DNA of 15,135 bases from Streptomyces sp. WM4235 (GCF_001279725.1 NZ_LGDE01000007.1:1-15135); one strand, 5' to 3'; numbered from the stretch's first letter, positions 1-6,736 are shown. The notes: generated by a model from the sequence alone, not told the origin. Numbers and translations are program-made.

Positions 1-24
1 CACCGACGAGACCGGCGGGGTGCG

Positions 25-198
25 CCCCCGGGGCCTCGGGGGTGTCCCGGATCCGGCCCCGGAAGGGCTTCGGCCCCGGGCGCGTCGCGGCGGGTCTCCG
101 TGTGTGCCGGGCGGGGCCTCGGGAGCCCCGGGGGTGTGGATCGGCCAGTGCCCCGGGCGGGGGCCTCAGGGGCGCCGGGGTGTGGGTCAGGCCCAGTG
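25..198. repeat. Imperfect GC-rich tandem repeats downstream of the pentapeptide gene
   Basis: Two adjacent units, about 106-150 and 151-198, share the pattern CGGGCGGGG-CCTC-GGG ... CCGGGG-TGTGG-TC-GGCC-AGTG. A shorter, more diverged relative (GGGGCCTCGGGGGTGT followed by CCGGATCCGGCC) lies around 27-58. The second full unit runs over the last codons and stop of the pentapeptide gene (stop at 187-189), so the gene's 3' end looks duplicated into its flank. No convincing gene was found in 1-186; the open frames there are GC-rich shadows. The alignment was made by eye. Confidence 0.45.
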
Positions 199-1014
199 GG
201 AAGGGCGGGTGAGGGCAGGGGGGATGCGGGTGGCGGGGGAGCCCTGGGCGGCGTTCAGTTGGGGCTGGGTGAGGAAGAGGGCCTCGCGGAGGTCTGCGTC
301 GCGCAGGTTGGCGTCGCGGAGGTCCGCGCCGATCAGGTCGGCCTTGCGGAGGTCGGCCCCGGAGAGGTCGGCGGCGATCAGGTAGGCGCCGCGGAAGGTG
401 GCGCCGCGCAGGTCCGCGCCGGAGAGGCGGGCGCCCATAAGGTCGGCGCCTCGGTGGTTCTTCCCGCGGGCGGGGGAGGTGGCGCGGACCAGTTCGCTGG
501 TCTTCAGGAGGAGGGTGTTGATCTCCTGGCGGAGAGCGCCGACGTCGAAGGGGATCAGGGTGGCGGCGTCCGCCCCGGTGGCCGCCGTGGTCGTGGCGAG
601 TGCCTTCCGCAGGTCGGCGTGGATCGGTGCGGCCGCCGGCAGGGTGAGGGCCTCGGTGAGGTAGGCGAGGAGCTCGTGGAGTTGCCGCATCACGGGGAAG
701 ACGTCGAACATCTGGCGTGCCGTGTCGGGGTGCGTGCGCCAGTCCCGGCCGCCGAAGGTGACCTGGGAGACCTGCTGGCCCGCGCCGAAGCAGTCGAAGA
801 CGGTGCAGCCCGGGAAGCCCTTGTCGCGCAGCCGGGTGTGGATGCCGCAGCGGAAGTCCTCCCGGAGGTTCTTGCAGGGGGTTCCGGCGGCCTTGTTCAT
901 GGCGAAGTCGGTGGACTTGGCGAAGGGCAGGGCCACGCAGCAGAGGGCGAAGCAGTTCGCGCAGTCGGCGCGCAGCGCGGGGGCGGGGGCGGGGGCGGCA
1001 GGCGTGGTGGACAC
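187..1014 (-). CDS. Cys-rich N-terminal module fused to pentapeptide-repeat protein
   Basis: This is a 275-residue, apparently cytoplasmic protein with two parts. Residues 18-75 hold eight cysteines: C18-x2-C21-x3-C25-C26, then C47, C56 (followed by H59), C70 and C75. The spacing resembles the CxxCxxCC (YkgJ-type) putative iron/zinc-chelating domains. Residues about 187-247 are some twelve pentapeptide repeats of the A(D/N)LxG type (GADL, GARL, GATF, GAYL, AADL, GADL, KADL and so on), which in known proteins fold as a right-handed quadrilateral beta-helix. A helical linker (about 90-180) lies between. The GTG start at 1014 is the only start upstream of the first cysteine; a GAAGGG sits almost directly against it, so initiation is unusual. 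The gene starts 4 nt after the stop of the upstream GNAT gene, suggesting one transcript. Metal binding is inferred; the biochemical role is unknown. I recall similar fusions in other Gram-positive bacteria. Confidence 0.85.
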   Translation of the reverse strand: MSTTPAAPAPAPALRADCANCFALCCVALPFAKSTDFAMNKAAGTPCKNLREDFRCGIHTRLRDKGFPGCTVFDCFGAGQQVSQVTFGGRDWRTHPDTARQMFDVFPVMRQLHELLAYLTEALTLPAAAPIHADLRKALATTTAATGADAATLIPFDVGALRQEINTLLLKTSELVRATSPARGKNHRGADLMGARLSGADLRGATFRGAYLIAADLSGADLRKADLIGADLRDANLRDADLREALFLTQPQLNAAQGSPATRIPPALTRPSHWA

Positions 1015-1018
1015 CCCT

Positions 1019-1549
1019 TCATTGTGACCGGTGGGGCGAGGTCAGCCTCATCTGGAGGGCGGTCCACCAGACGCCGTCCACCTGCTCGACGTCCTTGAGG
1101 ACTTCCACGGTGCGGAAGCCGAGCTTCTCGTAGAGGCGGACGGCCGGGGTGTTGTGCGCGAACACGCCCAGGTCGAGGCTGTGGAGCCGCAGGTCGGTGA
1201 AGGCGCGGGACAGGGTTTCGCGGAGCAGGCTCTCGCCGAGGCCCCGGCCGCGGGCCCGCGGGGCGATCAGGACGCGGCCGAGGCGGGCGTGGTCGGGGGC
1301 GTCGTCGTGGCGGCGCAGCGAGACGTGGCCGACGGGCTCGGCGGCCTCGGGGCCGTGGGACGGTACGGCGGTCCAGGTGTGGCGGCCGGGTTCGACGGCG
1401 TAGGCGGCGAGCTGGGTCTGGTCCAGGGGCCAGGTGAAGGAGGGGCCGGCCCAGGTGGTGAGGTCGGCCGCGGTGGTGATCCAGTCGAGCAGGGGCGCCG
1501 CGTCGGTGGTGGGGTGGAAGGGGCGCAGGGCGAGAGCGGTGGGGGCCAT
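1019..1549 (-). CDS. GNAT family N-acetyltransferase
   Basis: This 176-residue protein matches the GCN5-related acetyltransferase fold, which moves the acetyl group of acetyl-CoA onto an amine. The acetyl-CoA pyrophosphate loop is visible as R-A-R-G-R-G-L-G (residues 98-105), following the beta4 strand GRVLIAPR. The C-terminal motif NTPAVRLYEKLGF (133-145) is typical of RimI-like and small-molecule acetyltransferases. The length is normal for a single-domain member. The substrate cannot be told from sequence. The ATG at 1549 is chosen because the frame fits the family N-terminus (LALRPF, then the acidic helix). No Shine-Dalgarno is visible before it, but CATACT lies 6 nt upstream, so the message may be leaderless. 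It precedes the pentapeptide gene by 4 nt and probably heads that two-gene operon. Confidence 0.88.
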   Translation of the reverse strand: MAPTALALRPFHPTTDAAPLLDWITTAADLTTWAGPSFTWPLDQTQLAAYAVEPGRHTWTAVPSHGPEAAEPVGHVSLRRHDDAPDHARLGRVLIAPRARGRGLGESLLRETLSRAFTDLRLHSLDLGVFAHNTPAVRLYEKLGFRTVEVLKDVEQVDGVWWTALQMRLTSPHRSQ

Positions 1550-1561
1550 GGGTCAAGTATG
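1550..1561 (-). promoter_or_regulatory. Possible -10 element for a leaderless GNAT message
   Basis: Reading the minus strand, CATACT (1556-1561) is followed by TGACCC and then directly by the ATG at 1549. That spacing would place the transcription start on or next to the start codon. No good -35 hexamer is evident at 17-19 nt (GATCAA is the best there), and no ribosome binding site exists. The call rests on one hexamer and its spacing. Confidence 0.3.
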
Positions 1562-1711
1562 CGGATTTCGGGCGGCCTTGATCGAAGTCGGGTGTGGGGG
1601 CGGTGTCGCGTCCGGGAGCGGGTGGCCTGTGCGTCGAGGGCCCGTCGTGTGCGCGGTGGGGCCGGCGAGGGGGCTGGTGTGCGGGGTTACCTGTCGGTAG
1701 CGTGCGGGGGC

Positions 1712-2503
1712 ATGAGCGCTGCTGAGGCCTTCTTCGAGCGGGTCGACACGGGACGTTTCCTGGCCACCGAGTACACGCGCGGGCCGTGGGACCCGGGCTC
1801 GCAGCACGCCGGCCCGCCGGCGGCGCTGCTCGGGCGGGCCGTCGAGGAGCGGGCGGGCGCCCGCACGGACCTGCGGATCGCCCGGATCACGTACGAGATC
1901 CTGCGCCCGGTGCCGATCGGTCCGCTGGAGATCACCACGACCGTGCTGCGGTCCGGCCGCAGTACCGAGTTGGTCGAGGCGACCCTCGCGCCGGCGGGGG
2001 CCGCGCCGGTGATGCTCGCGCGTGCGTTGCGGATCCGGGTGGCCGCGGAGGCCGTGCCCGCGGTGGTGCCGGGGCCGCAGGTGCCTCCGCCGGGCGAGGT
2101 GGGGCGGACGCCGTTCTTCCCCGTGCCGTGGGAGATCGGCTATCACACGGCGATGGGGAGCCGGTTCACCGAAGGCGCCTTCGTCGAGTCGGGGCCGGGG
2201 ACGTGCTGGATGCGGATGGGGGTGCCGTTGATCGCCGGGGAGGAGACGGCCCCGTTGGACCGGGTGTTGATCGCGGCCGACTCCGGCAACGGCATCAGTT
2301 CCGTCATGGACTTCGAGCGGTTCGTCTTCGTCAACGGAGACCTCACCGTCCACCTGCACCGCCACCCGGTGGCCGAATGGGTCTGCGTGGAGGCGCGGAC
2401 CAGTGTGGACGGCGCCGGGATCGGGCTCGCGGACTCCCGGCTGCACGATGAGAAGGGGCCGATCGGACGCGGCGCGCAGAGCCTCTTCGTCGCCCCGCGC
2501 TAG
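1712..2503 (+). CDS. Acyl-CoA thioesterase-like double-hotdog protein
   Basis: This 263-residue protein resembles the thioesterase-like (TesB / 4HBT_3) family, in which two hotdog domains in one chain hydrolyse acyl-CoA. The first domain has the QHAGPPAALLGRAVE helix segment (31-45), usual for this family, followed by the strands RIARITYEILRPVPIGPLEI (55-74). The second begins around residue 135 and contains the AADSGNGISS segment (188-197), at the place where TesB-like proteins carry an active-site acid. The ATG at 1712 is chosen because homologous sequence (a short helix, then the GRF-x-ATEYTRGPWDPG segment) begins just after it. The frame stays open upstream to 1031, but that part is antisense to the GNAT gene and of low complexity. 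GGGGG just before the ATG may be a weak ribosome binding site. The physiological acyl substrate is unknown. The kinase gene follows after 50 nt. Confidence 0.82.
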   Translation: MSAAEAFFERVDTGRFLATEYTRGPWDPGSQHAGPPAALLGRAVEERAGARTDLRIARITYEILRPVPIGPLEITTTVLRSGRSTELVEATLAPAGAAPVMLARALRIRVAAEAVPAVVPGPQVPPPGEVGRTPFFPVPWEIGYHTAMGSRFTEGAFVESGPGTCWMRMGVPLIAGEETAPLDRVLIAADSGNGISSVMDFERFVFVNGDLTVHLHRHPVAEWVCVEARTSVDGAGIGLADSRLHDEKGPIGRGAQSLFVAPR

Positions 2504-2553
2504 ACGTCAACCCCCTTGCCGTACAAGGCGGTACGTATGGCAGGCTCAGCCGG

Positions 2554-4275
2554 ATGGAGCCGCTCACAGAGGCCGACCCCGAACGGATCGGCCTACACGT
2601 GCTGGTGGCCCGGCTGGGGGCCGGGGGGATGGGGCGGGTGTACCTGGGGCGTTCGCCCGGGGGCCGGCTGGTGGCCGTCAAGGTGGTGCGGGAGGAGATC
2701 GTCGGGCATCCCGATGCGTTGGCCAGGTTTCGCCGCGAGGTGGAGACCGTACGGGCCGTGCGGTCGGCGTACACCGCGAACCTGATCGACGCCTCGCTGG
2801 AGGCGGCGCCGTACTGGCTGGCGACGGAGTACGTCGCGGGTCCGACGCTCGCCGACGCCGTGCGCGGGCGGGGCGCGCTGCCGCCGGACAGCTGCCGGGG
2901 GCTGGGGGCGGCGCTGGCGGAGGGCCTGGCGAGCGTGCACGTGTACGGGGTCACGCACCGGGATCTGAAGCCGCAGAACGTGATCCTGGCGGCGCAGGGG
3001 CCTCAGCTGATCGACTTCGGGATCGCGCACGGCGTGGGGTCGACGCCGTTGACCGAGACGGGGCGCACGCCGGGCACGCCGGGGTTCACGGCGCCCGAGG
3101 TGCTGGTGGGCGGGGTCGCGGGGGCGGCGGCGGACGTGTTCGCCCTGGGCGCGACGTTGGCGTACGCGGCCACCGGGAGGCCGCCGTTCGGGGGCGGGGC
3201 GGCGGCGAGCGTGGGGTTCCGGTCGGTGTACGAGGGGATCGACCTGGCCGGGGTCGAGCCGGGGTTGGCGGCGCTGATCGAGGACTGCGTGGCCAAGGAT
3301 CCGGCGGACCGGCCGGAACCGGCGGAGGTGATCCGGCGCTGCGGGGTGCGGGGCGCGTTGGTGGAGGATCCGGTGTACGCGGGACTGGCGGCGCCGCCGG
3401 AGCGCGCGACGGGCACGACCGGCGTGGCGGATGCGGCCGGCGTGACGCGCACGACCGGCGTGGCGGATGCGGCGCCCGGGGCCGGCTCCCCGACCCGGCG
3501 CCTGGACGACACCACCCCGCCCGCCGGTACCACCCCGCCCGCCGGGGCCGCCGCCCTGCCGCTCGCCGCCGCGTCGCCGTCCGCCGGGGCCGCCACGCCG
3601 TACGAGGGTTCCGCGGCCCGATCCGGTCGGCGGGGCCGGGTCGGGGCGGTGGCGGGGGTCGTCCTGGTCGCGGCGGCGGCGGTGCTGCTCTGGCAGTTCC
3701 CGTTCGGGGAGGGCCGGGGTGGGGATGCCGCCCGGACCCCCGGGAGCGGGACCCCGGCGCCGCGCGCGTCCGGATCCCCGGCCTCGGAGGCCGTGAAGCC
3801 CGGCAAGGGGGGCGGTTGGGCCGGGGAGGACTTCCGGTGGAAGCTGTCCACCGATGCGGAGATGGCCCGCTACGGGGCGGGGGACTGTGACGAGCCCGCG
3901 GAACTCCGGCCGCCCGGCCGGGGCATGGAGACCTCGACCGTCTCCTCGACGGTCCCGGGCGACACGGCCAGGGTCAGGTTCCGTCCGCAGCGCGGCGCCA
4001 AGCCGGGAGCGCGCCCCGCGCCCTATCCCGTGGTGATCGCGGTGAAACCACCGCACGCGCCCAAGAAGGGGCAGACGGGCTTTCTGAGCGCCCCCGTGGA
4101 CCTGTACGCCGGCTGGGACGCGGACGATTACGGCGAGTTGACCTATCCGGACGACTTCCCGGGGGCTGTGCCCCTGAGCGCCGACAGGGGGGACTGGACG
4201 GTGGTGTTCTACCGAGTCGAGGATGGGGCCAAGCGGTATACGCCCATCGCGTGCAACGGCTTCCGAGTGGGCTAG
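2554..4275 (+). CDS. Membrane-anchored Ser/Thr protein kinase (PknB-like kinase domain)
   Basis: This 573-residue protein has a Hanks-type kinase domain at about 12-265. The glycine loop is LGAGGMGRVYLG (21-32), the ATP lysine K43 (AVKV) and its likely partner E62. The catalytic loop is HRDLKPQN (D137, N142), followed by DFG (D154) and APE (180-182). All key residues are present, so it should be active. A low-complexity Pro/Ala/Thr linker (280-360) leads to one membrane segment, about 364-384 (VGAVAGVVLVAAAAVLLW). An external domain of about 190 residues contains only two cysteines, C445 and C567, which could form a disulphide. I do not recognise that domain; it has no PASTA repeats, so it differs from PknB proper. 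The ATG at 2554 begins the canonical N-terminus; the ribosome site is weak (GGCAGG about 9 nt upstream). The next gene encodes a cell-wall hydrolase, so envelope sensing is a reasonable inference. Confidence 0.93.
   Translation: MEPLTEADPERIGLHVLVARLGAGGMGRVYLGRSPGGRLVAVKVVREEIVGHPDALARFRREVETVRAVRSAYTANLIDASLEAAPYWLATEYVAGPTLADAVRGRGALPPDSCRGLGAALAEGLASVHVYGVTHRDLKPQNVILAAQGPQLIDFGIAHGVGSTPLTETGRTPGTPGFTAPEVLVGGVAGAAADVFALGATLAYAATGRPPFGGGAAASVGFRSVYEGIDLAGVEPGLAALIEDCVAKDPADRPEPAEVIRRCGVRGALVEDPVYAGLAAPPERATGTTGVADAAGVTRTTGVADAAPGAGSPTRRLDDTTPPAGTTPPAGAAALPLAAASPSAGAATPYEGSAARSGRRGRVGAVAGVVLVAAAAVLLWQFPFGEGRGGDAARTPGSGTPAPRASGSPASEAVKPGKGGGWAGEDFRWKLSTDAEMARYGAGDCDEPAELRPPGRGMETSTVSSTVPGDTARVRFRPQRGAKPGARPAPYPVVIAVKPPHAPKKGQTGFLSAPVDLYAGWDADDYGELTYPDDFPGAVPLSADRGDWTVVFYRVEDGAKRYTPIACNGFRVG
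3413..3473. repeat. 25-bp perfect direct repeat inside the kinase linker
   Basis: The same 25 bases occur at 3413-3437 and 3449-3473, a 36-bp period that keeps the reading frame. They encode TTGVADA twice, in the juxtamembrane linker. The spacing of a whole number of codons suggests slippage or unequal exchange tolerated in a disordered region. Confidence 0.9.
3511..3545. repeat. 18-bp tandem duplication in the kinase linker
   Basis: A 17-base block (ACCACCCCGCCCGCCGG) is present at 3511-3527 and again at 3529-3545, giving an 18-bp unit that encodes TTPPAG twice. It sits 38 bp after the 25-bp repeats, so the linker has expanded by two separate in-frame duplications. Confidence 0.9.
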
Positions 4276-4336
4276 CGGATACGGCGACACGGGCCGAATT
4301 CGCTCGAAAGTGGTGGCAATGGGGGAGTGTTGACGG

Positions 4337-5362
4337 GTGCGCAGATTCTGGATGGCAGGCGGGATCGGGATCGGGCTGGCCCTGAGCTTCCTCGTGTTGC
4401 TCGTCGTGGGGACGTACTCGGCGGCGGCCGGCCTGGCGGGAGCGGGCGCCGGAGGGCGTGGGCTGGGGCTCGCGAAGGGGGCGGTACCCGGCAAGTACCA
4501 GGCCCTGGTGCAGAAATGGGGCACGCTCTGCCCGGCGATCAGCCCGGCGTTGCTCGCGGCCCAGCTGTACTCGGAGAGCGGCTGGAACCCGAGTGCCGTC
4601 AGCCCGGCGGACGCGCGGGGGATCGCGCAGTTCATCCCGGGCACCTGGGCGGGCCACGGGGTCGACGGCGACGGTGACGGGGACCGGGACATCTGGGATC
4701 CCAACGACGCCATTCCGTCGGCCGCTTCGTACGACTGCGAGTTGGCCAAGGACGTGGCGCGGGTGCCCGGGGACGCGACGGGCAACATGCTCGCGGCCTA
4801 CAACGCGGGGGCGTACGCGGTCATCAAGTACCAGGGAGTGCCTCCGTACAAGGAGACTCAGGGGTACGTAAAGACGATTACCACCCTGGCGAAGAGCTTC
4901 GAGCGTCCCGTCGGCAGGGTGGCTCCGTCCCAGCAGGCCGCAGGGGCCATCTACTTCGCGCAGAAGCAACTGGGCACCCCCTATCTGTGGGGCGGCAACG
5001 GGACGCCCGACCAGAACGGGCGGTTCGACTGCTCGGGGTTGACGAAGGCGGCGTACGAGACGGTCGGCATCGAGCTCCCGCGCGTCGCCAACGACCAGTA
5101 CAACGCCGGTCCGCATCCCTCGCGCGAAGAACTCCTCCCGGGTGATCTGGTCTTCTTCTCCGATGACCTGACGAACTCTCGGGACATTCGACATGTCGGG
5201 CTGTACGTCGGCGGCGGCTACATGATCAACGCTCCGTTCACCGGCGCGGTGATCCGCTTCGACAAGATCGACACCCCGGACTACTTCGGCGCGACGCGGG
5301 TGACCAAGGACGGCGCGGAGGCCCTTCCGGAGCGTGCCGAGGCCGCCGGGACGGCCTCGTGA
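4337..5362 (+). CDS. Secreted bifunctional lytic transglycosylase / NlpC-P60 peptidase
   Basis: This 341-residue cell-wall hydrolase has an N-terminal hydrophobic segment (about 7-32) that is a signal peptide or anchor. A transglycosylase (SLT-like) domain at about 52-190 carries the likely catalytic E80 in YSESGWNP, GIAQFIPGTW (95-104) and AAYNAGAYAV (153-162). It should cleave the glycan strand. A C-terminal NlpC/P60 (C40) domain at about 197-325 carries C232 in DCSG, H286 in RHVGLYVG and N298 as the likely third polar residue. It should cut stem-peptide bonds. Between E80 and the NAG motif lies an aspartate-rich loop, DGDGDGDRDIWDP (110-122), that looks like a calcium-binding loop. The GTG at 4337 has GGGGGAG 9 nt upstream. 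The gene starts 61 nt after the kinase stop on the same strand, so co-transcription is possible. Gene pairs of this domain order are common in Streptomyces. Confidence 0.92.
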   Translation: MRRFWMAGGIGIGLALSFLVLLVVGTYSAAAGLAGAGAGGRGLGLAKGAVPGKYQALVQKWGTLCPAISPALLAAQLYSESGWNPSAVSPADARGIAQFIPGTWAGHGVDGDGDGDRDIWDPNDAIPSAASYDCELAKDVARVPGDATGNMLAAYNAGAYAVIKYQGVPPYKETQGYVKTITTLAKSFERPVGRVAPSQQAAGAIYFAQKQLGTPYLWGGNGTPDQNGRFDCSGLTKAAYETVGIELPRVANDQYNAGPHPSREELLPGDLVFFSDDLTNSRDIRHVGLYVGGGYMINAPFTGAVIRFDKIDTPDYFGATRVTKDGAEALPERAEAAGTAS

Positions 5363-5398
5363 CACTCTGTTAAGTCAAGGCCCTGAGCTGCGACGATG

Positions 5399-5427
5399 GG
5401 TCACTCTTGGGTAACGTTGGAGTGATC
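5399..5427 (+). promoter_or_regulatory. PHO-box-like repeats or dyad operator upstream of the PAP2 gene
   Basis: Two readings fit. As 11-nt direct repeats, GGTCACTCTTG (5399-5409) and GGTAACGTTGG (5410-5420) resemble PHO-box units (consensus beginning G-G/T-T-C-A-C/T); the first unit is good, the second weaker. As a dyad, GGTCACTC (5399-5406) pairs with GAGTGATC (5420-5427) with one G-T mismatch across 13 nt. It lies 133 nt before the chosen PAP2 start, in a 197-nt gap without a gene. Confidence 0.35.
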
Positions 5428-5503
5428 ATTCGGTGGAGAGTGGAACCGTCCGGCCAGAACGGGCGTTCCATGGGCACGAGGGCTGATCGACCGGGGGTTG
5501 AAG

Positions 5504-5524
5504 GGGCGCGCATCGCGCGCGCCC
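5504..5524 (+). other. Stem-loop in the PAP2 leader
   Basis: GGGCGCGC (5504-5511) and GCGCGCCC (5517-5524) form an 8-bp all-GC stem with a 5-nt loop, 35 nt before the PAP2 start codon. No U-tract follows, so it is unlikely to be an intrinsic terminator. It may be a leader structure or only chance in very GC-rich DNA. Confidence 0.4.
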
Positions 5525-5559
5525 GCAAGGGACCTAGGCAAGCAAGGGGCCGCATCGCC

Positions 5560-6270
5560 ATGGCTGGACTCGCGACCGGTGGGCCGAATGTGGACGTCAG
5601 CCTGCTGTACGAGATCAACGGCCTGGCCCGGCACGCGCCGGACGGCATCGACCGGGCGGTGGGCCTCGTCGGCGAGTACGGACTTCCGCTCGCCATGGTG
5701 CTGTTGGTCCTGTGGTGTTGGCGCGGTGCGCGCAGGCAGGACGAGCCGGCGGCCGTCGACTCCTTCGTCGCGCTGGTGTGGGCGCCGCTCGCGGCCGGCA
5801 TCGCGCTGCTGCTGAACGTGCCGCTGCGGGAGTTCGTCGGGCGGCCGAGGCCGTTCCTCCAGCACGAGGGGCTGGAGGTGTTGGGCTCAGGGTCGGGACC
5901 GGCCGCGCGGCTCGGGGGCGCGGAGTTCTCGTTCGTGAGCGACCACGCCACGCTGACGATGGCGATGGCGGTGGGGCTCTTCATCGCCCACCGCGGGATC
6001 GGGTACGTCGGGATCGGGTTGGCGCTCCTCGAAGGCCTCTGCCGGGTGTACACCGGCGTCCACTACCCGACCGACGTGATCGGGGGGCTCGCGCTCGGCA
6101 CCGCGGTCGTCCTGCTGCTCGCGCCGGTCGCGGCGGCGCTGCTGACGCCGGTGGTGCGGGCCGTGGTCCGCTGGCCGCGGGCGCGATGGCTGGTCCGGGC
6201 CGGGGAGCGGGTCGTGGCCCGGCCCGTGGAACTGGTGCCGAGGACGCACGAGAGCGACCTCGCGGCGTAA
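5560..6270 (+). CDS. PAP2 family membrane phosphatase
   Basis: This 236-residue polytopic protein has the three PAP2 phosphatase motifs. Motif C1 is R90-x6-R97-P98, with Arg in place of the usual Lys (LREFVGRPRP). Motif C2 is S127-D128-H129 in place of PSGH. Motif C3 is R162-x5-H168-x3-D172 (RVYTGVHYPTD). H129 and H168 should be the acid/nucleophile pair. Hydrophobic segments at about 41-53, 69-86, 130-143, 147-160 and 173-197 predict several membrane spans with the active site outside. Family members remove phosphate from undecaprenyl pyrophosphate (BcrC-like) or other lipid phosphates; sequence alone does not choose. The ATG at 5560 is preferred because AAGGGG lies 9 nt upstream and the family sequence starts after it; the frame extends to 5407 without plausible protein. 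The C-terminal 40 residues are basic and soluble. Confidence 0.88.
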   Translation: MAGLATGGPNVDVSLLYEINGLARHAPDGIDRAVGLVGEYGLPLAMVLLVLWCWRGARRQDEPAAVDSFVALVWAPLAAGIALLLNVPLREFVGRPRPFLQHEGLEVLGSGSGPAARLGGAEFSFVSDHATLTMAMAVGLFIAHRGIGYVGIGLALLEGLCRVYTGVHYPTDVIGGLALGTAVVLLLAPVAAALLTPVVRAVVRWPRARWLVRAGERVVARPVELVPRTHESDLAA

Positions 6271-6315
6271 CGGGCCCGGCCCGGGGCCGCCACGGGTTCC
6301 GCCGACCGCTCGCCT

Positions 6316-6420
6316 TCAGACGTGACCGTCCCACAGGGCGAGGAGCACGGCCGCCAGCAGACACAGCGCGGACGCGCCGAAGCAGAGCCGGATCGCCTTC
6401 GGGCGGGGGCGGGGGCTCAC
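6316..6420 (-). CDS. Tiny single-span membrane protein (34 aa)
   Basis: The GTG start (6418-6420) overlaps the TGA stop (6417-6419) of the 77-residue gene before it, the usual arrangement for translational coupling. The product has a basic N-terminus (SPRPRPKAIR), then one hydrophobic stretch at about 9-30 (ALCLLAAVLLALW) and a four-residue tail. It is recognised from the coupling and the clean membrane profile. I know no family for it. It converges on the PAP2 gene, whose stop is 45 nt away. Confidence 0.5.
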   Translation of the reverse strand: MSPRPRPKAIRLCFGASALCLLAAVLLALWDGHV

Positions 6421-6650
6421 GGATCGCCGCTCTCGGCGCCCCGGTCCTCCTCCGCCTCGTCCCGGCGGTAGCGCGAGCGCAACCACAGGCCCGTGGCCAC
6501 GGCCGCCGCCGTGGTGACCCCGACGGCCAACGCCACGTCGGCCGGTCCGTCCGCCGATCCCACCGGCCGGGCCCAGGCCGCGGTCGGGGTGAGGGTGCTG
6601 AGCAGCAGGGCCCAGAGGAGGGCCGCGAGGCGGGGTGCGGGTCCTGGCAT
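6417..6650 (-). CDS. Small exported membrane protein (77 aa), unknown function
   Basis: The product has a signal-peptide-like N-terminus (APRLAALLWALLLSTLTPTAAWA, with AWA at 25-27 as a possible cleavage site). A short polar stretch (28-37) follows, then one membrane segment at 38-57 (VALAVGVTTAAAVATGLWL). A charged tail (RSRYRRDEAEEDRGAESGDP) should be cytoplasmic. The overall plan is a short loop outside, one span and an acidic tail inside. The ATG at 6650 is chosen because the signal sequence starts there; GGAG is only 2 nt upstream, which is too close to be ideal, and the frame is open to 6746, so the start is uncertain. The downstream 34-residue gene overlaps its stop. No family recognised. 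Confidence 0.55.
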   Translation of the reverse strand: MPGPAPRLAALLWALLLSTLTPTAAWARPVGSADGPADVALAVGVTTAAAVATGLWLRSRYRRDEAEEDRGAESGDP

Positions 6651-6736
6651 GACTCCAGGGCATCCGGTCGCGGACCGCTCGGCCAGCCGGGCCGTCCGAA
6701 CGGGCGACACGCCCGGTCGCAGGGCGTGCGTGTCGG

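Noticed and set aside
53..83. Intrinsic terminator downstream of the pentapeptide gene
   Set aside because: The pairing around CCGGAAG / CTTCGG needs a bulge, no T-run follows, and similar pairings are expected by chance at this GC content.
100..1098. 332-codon open frame on the plus strand over the pentapeptide gene
   Set aside because: It is composed of Gly/Val/Glu repeats that mirror the pentapeptide codons on the other strand; it has no ribosome site and no recognisable domain.
1031..1711. N-terminal extension of the thioesterase frame
   Set aside because: This part is antisense to the GNAT gene and Gly/Glu/Val-rich. The recognisable protein starts at the ATG at 1712.
2593..4788. 731-codon open frame antisense to the kinase and hydrolase genes
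   Set aside because: It has Arg/Pro/Gly-rich, low-complexity sequence, runs opposite two well-supported genes, and is the usual shadow in high-GC DNA.
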